Below are positions 15,772-20,297 of a DNA stretch of 20,560 nt, piece by piece (the first letter of the stretch is position 1; every line of letters starts with the position of its first letter). A program made the position numbers and the translations under genes. Below the pieces are notes generated by a model. It searched no databases, was not told the DNA's origin, and worked only from the letters and a program-made list of their open reading frames with translations. Source of the DNA: a virus; IMG/VR virus record IMGVR_UViG_3300030106_005825, positions 1-20,560 of that record; one strand, given 5' to 3'.

Positions 15772-16394
15772 GATTCTAAATCCCCCCATTGATTTGCAAT
15801 CGCTTGTGCGATTCCCATGTATGTCTTGCTTCTTACCTTCCAACGATCCACACTAGGCGATGCGTACCATATCTTGTGCTTCTCCTTAGCTGGCAATTTA
15901 TCGAACTCCTCTTTCACGTTGTCCGTTTCCTGTATTTTGGGCAGATTGTGTAGCCAAAGACCCGTGCGTTTGCTTTCGGTATGTCCGAACTGCCAAGGCT
16001 GGATGTATTGCGTAGCCTTGCCCATTTCAGTATGACCCAGCACTCCTACTGGGTTCTCGAATGCGACTCGCTTTGCTTTGCGTTTAGCTAGATTCCACAA
16101 GTCAACCGTCCATTGCATAGCCTCCAATCGCTTGGCGTGTCTTTCCATGCCTTGTCCGTACCATCTGTTGCCACTTAGAGCAAGGGCAGTGCACGGTGGA
16201 TGTCCAATTATCAAATCGAACTCTCCATCGTCACTATCCTCCAAGAATTTCATGGCGTCCCCTTGCCAATGGTGACCATCGCTTGGCGATAGATCATCAG
16301 CGGGTAGGATGTCGCACGAAATGACATCATGCCCCTTCTCTCTCATTAGTTCGCGGATCGTGCCGCTTGTCTCACATAGTATTGCTATTTTCAT
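15768..16394 (-). CDS. C5-cytosine methyltransferase-like protein
   Basis: In this 208-residue protein, residues 1-30 resemble the SAM-binding motif I region (MKIAILCETSGTIRELMREK, GHDVISCDI). GHPPCT at 64-69 matches the catalytic PPC motif (motif IV) with Cys68, and AFENP at 111-115 matches the ENV/ENP motif VI. The C-terminus has a recognisable SxxRSKTYMGIAQAIA stretch like motif X of this group. It is much shorter than a typical restriction methyltransferase and has little room for a target-recognition domain. Many phages carry this short form, which may modify phage DNA or a nucleotide, and activity is not assured. It overlaps the 33-residue membrane gene by ATGA. Confidence 0.75.
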   Translation of the reverse strand: MKIAILCETSGTIRELMREKGHDVISCDILPADDLSPSDGHHWQGDAMKFLEDSDDGEFDLIIGHPPCTALALSGNRWYGQGMERHAKRLEAMQWTVDLWNLAKRKAKRVAFENPVGVLGHTEMGKATQYIQPWQFGHTESKRTGLWLHNLPKIQETDNVKEEFDKLPAKEKHKIWYASPSVDRWKVRSKTYMGIAQAIANQWGDLES

Positions 16395-16396
16395 CG

Positions 16397-16600
16397 TTAT
16401 TTAATGCAGTCAAATTTGCAAATCTCCTCCATAGTCCGAACGGATAGCTTGCCGAAATCCTCCGCGCTTAGCGTACCGTTTTGATAGTGCCGCTCGATTT
16501 TCTTATCGATTGCCTGTAGTTCTGCCAGGCCAGCTAAATCTATTTTCCTAGCGTAGTGTCTGGAAACGTCTTTCTGTGTCTGTTTCAATAGTGAGTTCAT
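16397..16600 (-). CDS. Hypothetical helical protein, 67 residues
   Basis: This small charged helical protein (KQTQKDVSRHYARKIDLAGL, then LQAIDKKIERHYQNGTLS) is preceded by the leader GAAAGGAAATCA 5 bases before ATG 16600, one of four near-identical ribosome leaders in this block. It ends 2 bases before the methyltransferase start. No motif recognised. Confidence 0.6.
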   Translation of the reverse strand: MNSLLKQTQKDVSRHYARKIDLAGLAELQAIDKKIERHYQNGTLSAEDFGKLSVRTMEEICKFDCIK

Positions 16601-16605
16601 GATGA

Positions 16606-16617
16606 TGATTTCCTTTC
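16606..16617 (-). promoter_or_regulatory. Shared ribosome leader GAAAGGAAATCA (gene at 16600)
   Basis: Plus-strand TGATTTCCTTTC. The AAGGAAA core lies 5 bases before ATG 16600. It is one of four nearly identical leaders in the right part of the operon. Confidence 0.7.
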
Positions 16618-16631
16618 GTGTTTAGTTTAAA

Positions 16632-16880
16632 TTATACCCATTCATGATTTTTACCCTTTATGCCGTAATATCTCGCCGTCTTATAGTTTCGATCCCTCCA
16701 AATCTTTCCACGCTTTCCAATTTCAACTTGTTGACCCTCCCAGTCTGCTCCTTCAAGCCTGCCATGATTCATGTCATAAAAGGCGCAAACAGTTATTCCG
16801 TAGCTGTATTCCTTTGGTATAGTGCAAGCGACGCAATTAAGGGTTTCCATTTCAAGTTGCTCAATCTGTGATTTCGTCAT
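16632..16880 (-). CDS. Hypothetical protein, 82 residues
   Basis: A short helical start (MTKSQIEQLEMETLNCVACT) is followed by an aromatic, charged beta-rich body (VCAFYDMNHGRLEGADWEGQ, then KIWRDRNYKTARYYG). It has a C-x2-C early on but no second pair. ATG at 16880 has the GAGAGGAAATCA leader 2 bases upstream and overlaps the preceding small membrane gene by ATGA (16877-16880). Function unknown. Confidence 0.6.
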   Translation of the reverse strand: MTKSQIEQLEMETLNCVACTIPKEYSYGITVCAFYDMNHGRLEGADWEGQQVEIGKRGKIWRDRNYKTARYYGIKGKNHEWV

Positions 16881-16978
16881 TTTGATTTCCTCTCGTTTAT
16901 CCTCTCGTTTATTTTGATTATTAGCATCGATGCAAAAACAATTATTCCCGCTATAAATCGTATCGTTTCAGCCTCCAT
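16877..16978 (-). CDS. Second 33-residue single-span membrane protein
   Basis: ATG at 16978, two bases after the preceding stop (16981-16983), to TGA at 16877-16879 encodes 33 residues. A short start (MEAETIRF) leads into a hydrophobic span (IAGIIVFASMLII) and a basic tail containing a duplicated INER-INER. It overlaps the next gene by ATGA. The tail duplication is coded by a perfect 12-base tandem repeat. It has the same length and topology type as the product at 15670-15771 but is not obviously homologous. Function unknown; a holin-like or membrane-effector role is only a guess. Confidence 0.55.
   Translation of the reverse strand: MEAETIRFIAGIIVFASMLIIKINERINERKSK
16883..16894 (-). promoter_or_regulatory. 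Shared ribosome leader GAGAGGAAATCA (gene at 16880)
   Basis: Plus-strand TGATTTCCTCTC, ending 2 bases before ATG 16880. It lies within the coding end of the small membrane gene and at the tandem 12-base duplication. Confidence 0.7.
16888..16911 (-). repeat. 12-base perfect tandem duplication with doubled ribosome site
   Basis: TCCTCTCGTTTA occurs twice head to tail (16888-16899 and 16900-16911). On the minus strand each copy gives AAACGAGAGGA, so the ribosome-binding core of the gene starting at 16880 is present twice and the small membrane protein gains INER twice. Confidence 0.85.
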
Positions 16979-16980
16979 AA

Positions 16981-17586
16981 TTACCGGCCCCAGCTTTCCT
17001 TTATCGTTACCCACAAGATCGCTTGAAATTCGAACCCCTTGTATCCGTGATCGCGTGCAATTTCTGCCGTGATTCTTTCAATCCGTCGATACTGTTTTGC
17101 TGTCACACTCTCCACCGTGTCAACGATTCCATCATCTGGAGAGCATAGGCAAGCGCGGATATGCCATTTGTCGATGGTGATATGTTCACTTGATAGATGC
17201 GCGATGTTCATGGCGAAACTGTGAGTTTTCGGTGATGATTCCGCAATCAACTCGCCATCCAGGATTCTAAACGCTTTACGCTTGTTTGCTCCATATGTGC
17301 AAACCTTTACGCTATCCGCATCGAGTCCAGCTTGCCATGCGTTTATTACCGCAATGGCGTCAATTTTGTTTCTTTCCCATTTGTTATTCGGAGAAAGAGC
17401 GGATACAACCGCCGCAACTTTATACCTATCGACTCCGAATTTTTCCGCGGTGTCGATGGTGAATTTGCGAGCGTCAGCGTACCAGTTTGCGCCATCGTGG
17501 CGATTCTCTAAACTTGAAACTCTAAACCATTTTGAGAGATTCAAGCGAATGTTTTTGTCTTCTGTTTTTGTGATGGTTCTTTTCAT
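16981..17586 (-). CDS. Conserved phage protein with HhH-glycosylase-like pattern
   Basis: In this 201-residue protein, the succession NWYADARKF, VAAVVSALSPNNKWERN, TYGANKRKA and ITIDKWHIRACL belongs to a widespread phage family of unknown function; DUF7178 is my recollection of the name. The 'Asp followed by W/T-H-x-R' element after a helical region recalls the catalytic-Asp segment of helix-hairpin-helix DNA glycosylases, but the GVG hairpin itself is not evident, so this is speculation. ATG at 17586 has the GAGAGGAAATCA leader 5 bases upstream. Charged throughout, no membrane segment. Confidence 0.6.
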   Translation of the reverse strand: MKRTITKTEDKNIRLNLSKWFRVSSLENRHDGANWYADARKFTIDTAEKFGVDRYKVAAVVSALSPNNKWERNKIDAIAVINAWQAGLDADSVKVCTYGANKRKAFRILDGELIAESSPKTHSFAMNIAHLSSEHITIDKWHIRACLCSPDDGIVDTVESVTAKQYRRIERITAEIARDHGYKGFEFQAILWVTIKESWGR

Positions 17587-17591
17587 GGTGA

Positions 17592-17603
17592 TGATTTCCT
17601 CTC
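17592..17603 (-). promoter_or_regulatory. Shared ribosome leader GAGAGGAAATCA (gene at 17586)
   Basis: The 12-mer is identical to the one at 16883-16894 and is placed 5 bases before ATG 17586. Confidence 0.7.
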
Positions 17604-17612
17604 TGTCAGTGT

Positions 17613-18068
17613 TTACTTGTAAGCCTCAATTACTTCTCTGAATGATTCGAATCCCAAATCCCCAACGTAATCTGTCCAAGATTCAAAACAAACGCCATTG
17701 AAATTTTCGCCATGAAACTTGAATCCATCGGGACAAGTAATGGTTTTGCTTGAAAGGTGGGATTCGAATTCTTCTGTTTCATCCAATGCTTCCCATGATT
17801 CAGGATTTCCACCCAATCCACCAAAAGCCTCTTGATTGAAACTACCATCTCGGTTTATTACCATTTCGCAAAACAATCTATACGAAATGTCCATTTCTCC
17901 GTTTTCGAATTTAAATCTGCCAATCTCGATTAAATTCGATTTGAACAAAACGGCAGCAATTCCGTTTTGATTCATCCTAAAATCAAGAGTCAAAGATTCA
18001 ATATCTACTTCTCCACCTAGTTCATTGGCAACTGCTTGCCATGCTACTTCTGTTTGCTTTTTATTCAT
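17613..18068 (-). CDS. Hypothetical protein, 151 residues
   Basis: I choose ATG at 18068, which has GAAAGGAAATCA 4 bases upstream. An in-frame TTG six codons earlier would lie on that ribosome site itself. The product is acidic, starts MNKKQTEVAWQAVANELGGE, and has a Gly-rich middle (EAFGGLGGNPESWEAL) and an aromatic C-terminus (GDLGFESFREVIEAYK). No motif or family recognised. It is the second gene of the leftward operon. Confidence 0.6.
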   Translation of the reverse strand: MNKKQTEVAWQAVANELGGEVDIESLTLDFRMNQNGIAAVLFKSNLIEIGRFKFENGEMDISYRLFCEMVINRDGSFNQEAFGGLGGNPESWEALDETEEFESHLSSKTITCPDGFKFHGENFNGVCFESWTDYVGDLGFESFREVIEAYK

Positions 18069-18072
18069 GGTG

Positions 18073-18084
18073 TGATTTCCTTTC
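18073..18084 (-). promoter_or_regulatory. Shared ribosome leader GAAAGGAAATCA (gene at 18068)
   Basis: The 12-mer is identical to the one at 16606-16617, 4 bases before ATG 18068. It decides this start over the upstream TTG. Confidence 0.7.
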
Positions 18085-18086
18085 AA

Positions 18087-18287
18087 TTAATATCCTAGCC
18101 ATTCCCTCAAATCGTTGAGAGAGTGAAATTGACGCTCGATGTTGTCGAATGTGTCGAATAGCGCGATTCCTGAATTCTCAATCCTAGCGTTTCTAAATTC
18201 TGAATCATGGCTTTCCAGCCATCTCAAAACGTCAGAAAGGAATTGATATTGCCAACGCTCATCATGTTTTTCGGTGGTTATTTCCAT
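18087..18287 (-). CDS. Hypothetical protein, 66 residues, first gene of the leftward operon
   Basis: ATG at 18287 with GGAG 3 bases upstream gives MEITTEKHDERWQYQFLSDV. The frame also extends to a TTG at 18338, but the extra residues (MQTFFFTFSALSP) look like translated non-coding DNA. The product is small, charged and rich in aromatic residues (RWLESHDSEF, REWLGY). No family recognised. It faces the divergent control region. Confidence 0.5.
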   Translation of the reverse strand: MEITTEKHDERWQYQFLSDVLRWLESHDSEFRNARIENSGIALFDTFDNIERQFHSLNDLREWLGY

Positions 18288-18333
18288 GCTCCAAAAATTG
18301 GGGGAAAGAGCGGAAAAGGTAAAGAAAAAAGTT

Positions 18334-18355
18334 TGCAAGCAACTTGCGATAAGCT
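18334..18355 (+). promoter_or_regulatory. Dyad copy 1: TGCAA-N5-TTGCGATAAGCT
   Basis: GCAA and TTGC are inverted around a 5-base spacer (operator-like) and are followed by GATAAGCT. The same 17 fixed bases with the same 5-base spacing recur at 18806-18827, 472 bases away. It lies about 50 bases upstream of the first leftward gene. Confidence 0.5.
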
Positions 18356-18580
18356 GGAAAAATCCTGGAAATCAGTAACTTACAGAAGAAATCTTTTTTC
18401 AATTATTTTCGGATTTCTGCTTTTATGCTATCAATCTACTTGATAAAATACGAGTGAAACGAGTTGAAAGAGCAAGGGAGATGCAAGCAAATGGGATTGG
18501 AAAAGGCACCATTAAAACCCCTTGGGAATATATCTCCAAAGGAGAAACAAAATTGCGCTTTGATTTTTGCCCCTTAATAC

Positions 18581-18645
18581 CTACGCGCGTGTGCGCATTA
18601 TGCGTGGTCGTGCGCGCGAGGGGGGAGGGGCTTGTTTGCGCGCTG
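18581..18645. other. GC-rich alternating purine-pyrimidine island
   Basis: Positions 18582-18598 are a perfect 17-base alternation of pyrimidine and purine (TACGCGCGTGTGCGCAT), and 18610-18618 are another (GTGCGCGCG). This is the classical pattern for Z-DNA. It is followed by a G-run (18620-18630) and GCGCGC, in an otherwise AT-rich intergenic region. CGCGCG at both sides can also pair to a cruciform. Confidence 0.6.
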
Positions 18646-18707
18646 CCGCTGTTACTATATATACATAAACTGCCCCTTTAAAAATTATGCAACTCAAGGT
18701 TTTTTCT

Positions 18708-18734
18708 AAGTGTGCCAAGTGTGCCAAGTGTAAA
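18708..18734 (+). repeat. Iteron-like 9-base tandem repeat
   Basis: AAGTGTGCC is present twice in tandem (18708-18716, 18717-18725) and a third, partial copy AAGTGTAAA follows (18726-18734). It could be an initiator or regulator binding array; binding is inferred. Confidence 0.6.
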
Positions 18735-18796
18735 CTGTTTTTTGTACTTTAATTGACGTCAGTACATATAGATAATTAGTAAAGTAAGATTTTGAC

Positions 18797-18825
18797 TTGA
18801 CTTTATGCAAATACTTTGCGATAAG
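18797..18825 (+). promoter_or_regulatory. Possible sigma70-type promoter for the packaging genes
   Basis: TTGACT (5 of 6 to the -35 consensus), a 17-base spacer and GATAAG (4 of 6 to the -10). Transcription would start around 18831-18833, that is on or next to the GTG start codon, implying a leaderless message. Confidence 0.35.
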
Positions 18826-18827
18826 CT
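18806..18827 (+). promoter_or_regulatory. Dyad copy 2: TGCAA-N5-TTGCGATAAGCT
   Basis: Second copy of the motif, overlapping the promoter-like sequence and lying directly before the GTG of the rightward terminase gene. Copies at both ends of the divergent region suggest binding by one regulator controlling both transcription units. Confidence 0.5.
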
Positions 18828-18830
18828 TTT

Positions 18831-19388
18831 GTGCAAGAACGTCAAGCAGACCAGATTAAGTCAGAGTTACTTTCTGATATAGATCTAAAGATTAAGGAAT
18901 TTGTAAAGAGTTCTGAGCTTGATGGTGTAAAGGCTTTAGAAAAGTACAATCCTGAGAAGGCTGCTAAGATACTGTTTCTGAGTGCTAGTGGCAAGACTCA
19001 GACGCAGTTAGTGCGTAAGTACGGATTCAAGAGGGATACTATTGTACGTGTACTGGCTACTTACGCAGATCATCTAGGTAAGTGGAGGGAGCTTGGTGGT
19101 CAGATAGCATCTTACTCTTACCTGAATATTAGTTCCCTAGAGGAGGATATGGTACAGGAGGTACGCTCTAGCATGGAGTCAGGGGAGCTTAAGCCTACGT
19201 TTAAGGACATCAAGGATATTAGTATAGCTAAGGCTAACTCCGCTAGGGAGGCTTTATTGGCTAGGGGTGAAGCTACTAGTATCAACAGGGAAGAAAAGAT
19301 TTACACTGACGAGGATTACAGGGAGCTAATGGAGAAGGCTAAAAACAAGATGAAAGAGGCTCAGGTAATAGATTTAGACAATGAGTAG
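18831..19388 (+). CDS. Probable terminase small subunit
   Basis: This 185-residue protein contains a helix-turn-helix-like segment at about residues 50-75 (SGKTQTQLVRKYGFKRDTIV) and long C-terminal helices rich in Ala/Glu/Lys with an acidic end (VIDLDNE). DNA-binding N-terminal domain, helical oligomerisation part and acidic tail fit a small terminase, which recognises phage DNA and hands it to the large subunit about 900 bases downstream. GTG at 18831 is the only usable start because a TAA lies in frame at 18822-18824. There is no Shine-Dalgarno sequence, consistent with a leaderless transcript. An alternative is a transcription regulator, given the position beside the control region. Confidence 0.55.
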   Translation: MQERQADQIKSELLSDIDLKIKEFVKSSELDGVKALEKYNPEKAAKILFLSASGKTQTQLVRKYGFKRDTIVRVLATYADHLGKWRELGGQIASYSYLNISSLEEDMVQEVRSSMESGELKPTFKDIKDISIAKANSAREALLARGEATSINREEKIYTDEDYRELMEKAKNKMKEAQVIDLDNE

Positions 19389-19785
19389 GTACGCTGACGC
19401 TACAGGATCTTCATTTAAATTAGTTCTAAAGAACGAAATATATCCTGTGGTTTTTGTTATATGGGGTGGAAAGCATAATTTTAATGACTTCGTAAAGTCT
19501 ATGGTAGCTGAAGGTGCTGTTGAGAAAAAGGTTCGGAAACAAGTTGGCAACATGGACAAGTGCGAAAATACAGCAGGTTTTAGAGTAGATCAAGGTATCG
19601 TCCAAGGAATATTTGTTAAAGAACCGTTATCCTGGAGCACATTAGATACTTATGCTCATGAGGCTTATCACTCAGTTTGTTCTTCCTTGGAATATTTAGG
19701 TCTAGAGGGAGAGGAAGCAGGAGCGTATTTTATGGATTATTTAATAAGATTTATTTGTAAGCAAAATTTATTACCTGAAAAATAA
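19381..19785 (+). CDS. Small protein with HExxH motif, possible zinc peptidase-like
   Basis: In this 134-residue protein, residues 93-97 are HEAYH, followed by EEAGAYFMDYL around 111-121. An HExxH helix followed by an acidic residue in 'E-A-x-A-Y' is found in a common class of small phage proteins with a presumed zinc site. The upstream half is beta-rich (FKLVLKNEIYPVVFVIWGG). Peptidase activity is not proved, and some relatives may simply be structural. ATG at 19381 overlaps the end of the terminase small-subunit gene by 8 bases, indicating coupling. Confidence 0.65.
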   Translation: MSRYADATGSSFKLVLKNEIYPVVFVIWGGKHNFNDFVKSMVAEGAVEKKVRKQVGNMDKCENTAGFRVDQGIVQGIFVKEPLSWSTLDTYAHEAYHSVCSSLEYLGLEGEEAGAYFMDYLIRFICKQNLLPEK

Positions 19786-19786
19786 A

Positions 19787-20068
19787 ATGAGTGGTAAAGG
19801 CGACAGAAACAGAACTGATAACTGGGATGCTTTTTATGAGGGGTACAATAAGGTATTCCGCCCCAAGGAGCCTTTTTACAAGGATGTCCAGGAGTACGAA
19901 AGTAGATTTAGAGGGGGAAACATAGATTCGACGAAAGTAGGTGTCACAGTGTCACCTGTCACAGTGTCACCACCTTCGGACGTGGGTGCAAATCCCACTT
20001 CCTCCACTATTGAAACAACGCCTTTTAAAGCAGACCCAATTAGACACGATATAAGGAGAATCTTTTAA
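19787..20068 (+). CDS. Small protein MSGKGD type, C-terminus coded by a tmRNA-like sequence
   Basis: This 93-residue protein starts one base after the previous stop. The N-terminal MSGKGDRNRTDNWDAFYEGY is a type of short N-terminus I know from several phage small proteins. The middle and C-terminus (from about residue 43) are coded by the tmRNA-like segment 19913-20009 and include the repeat VTVSP-VTVSP and PSDVGANPTSST, low-complexity text typical of translated tRNA-type DNA. The last part (FKADPIRHDIRRIF) resumes normal composition. Homologues should show whether the inserted part is extra. TAA at 20066-20068 overlaps the ATG of a four-codon frame. Confidence 0.6.
   Translation: MSGKGDRNRTDNWDAFYEGYNKVFRPKEPFYKDVQEYESRFRGGNIDSTKVGVTVSPVTVSPPSDVGANPTSSTIETTPFKADPIRHDIRRIF
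19913..20009 (+). ncRNA. tmRNA-like tRNA-like domain without mRNA domain (possible att site)
   Basis: GGGGGAA (19913-19919) pairs in full with TTCCTCC (19999-20005): seven pairs, the third being G-U, as in tmRNA and tRNA-Ala, where G3-U70 is the alanine identity element. A at 20006 is the discriminator base. GATTCGACG (19925-19933) matches the tmRNA D-loop-like consensus at nearly the expected distance from the 5' end. GTGGG-TGCAAAT-CCCAC (19982-19998) is a T-arm with a 7-base loop, preceded by TTCGGACG as in bacterial ssrA 3' ends. The 3' end reads CTA rather than CCA. Everything between, normally the tag frame and pseudoknots, is reduced to about 48 bases dominated by a tandem repeat. Whether it is transcribed and processed, or is an ssrA-derived attachment site, cannot be read from the window. 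Confidence 0.65.
19942..19971 (+). repeat. 15-base perfect tandem repeat inside the tmRNA-like element
   Basis: TGTCACAGTGTCACC occurs twice head to tail (19942-19956, 19957-19971). Each unit codes VTVSP in the overlapping frame and itself contains the half-repeat GTGTCAC. It sits where the mRNA-like domain of a tmRNA would be. Confidence 0.9.
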
Positions 20069-20082
20069 TGAATAAAAAATGA
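20068..20082 (+). other. Four-codon leader frame (MNKK) coupling two genes
   Basis: ATG-AAT-AAA-AAA-TGA begins inside the previous stop (TAATG) and ends overlapping the next start (ATGA, 20079-20082). AAGGAG at 20053-20058 is a good ribosome site for this mini-frame but is too far from ATG 20079. It may relay ribosomes to the next gene. Confidence 0.4.
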
Positions 20083-20297
20083 ATGAAAACTTAGAGTTAG
20101 TTTACAAGTCCTTAGATACCATCACTCCAAACTGGGAGACTGTTTTAGTAGCTACTATTACAGAAAGTGGTTTCGAGTACGATATTTTTAACAAGATGGA
20201 AGAAGAACACTTCCACGAGAACCTAGCTGTCTTATTGGCTTTAGTTTCCAAGAAGTCCATGCAGGAGCTAGAAAGAATAGACTGGTTAGACAATTAA
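20079..20297 (+). CDS. Hypothetical acidic protein, 72 residues
   Basis: This is an acidic helical small protein (MNENLELVYKSLDTI, then FNKMEEEHFHENLAVLLALV). It is coupled upstream through a four-codon frame, and its stop TAA (20295-20297) shares a base with the ATT from which the large terminase seems to start. No family recognised; it is perhaps a packaging-related or regulatory small protein by position. Confidence 0.6.
   Translation: MNENLELVYKSLDTITPNWETVLVATITESGFEYDIFNKMEEEHFHENLAVLLALVSKKSMQELERIDWLDN

Larger units (their letters stand above)
18288..18830. other. Divergent non-coding control region / candidate origin
   Basis: These 543 bases separate the leftward and rightward transcription units and contain no convincing gene. 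A GTG-started 75-codon frame at 18454-18681 crosses the GC-rich island and reads as chance. Contents in order: a dyad copy (18334-18355), an A/T-rich and purine-rich stretch, TGCCCCTT (18569), a GC-rich alternating purine-pyrimidine island (18581-18645), TATATATACATA, a second TGCCCCTT (18671), a 9-base tandem repeat (18708-18734), and an AT-rich stretch leading to a second dyad copy and a promoter-like sequence. This mixture suits promoters plus a replication origin or packaging-related site, by inference. Confidence 0.55.

Noticed and set aside
18454-18681. A 75-codon frame starting GTG on the plus strand in the divergent region
   Set aside because: It crosses the GC-rich island, has abrupt change of composition (Cys/Val/Arg-rich), no ribosome site and overlaps candidate control elements.
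18707-18734. CRISPR-like repeats
   Set aside because: The 9-base units are directly adjacent without spacers; no cas gene in the window.
19913-20009. An ordinary tRNA (Ser or Leu type with long variable arm)
   Set aside because: The D-arm with GG in the loop and any 5-bp anticodon arm with 7-base loop are missing; GATTCGACG instead fits tmRNA.
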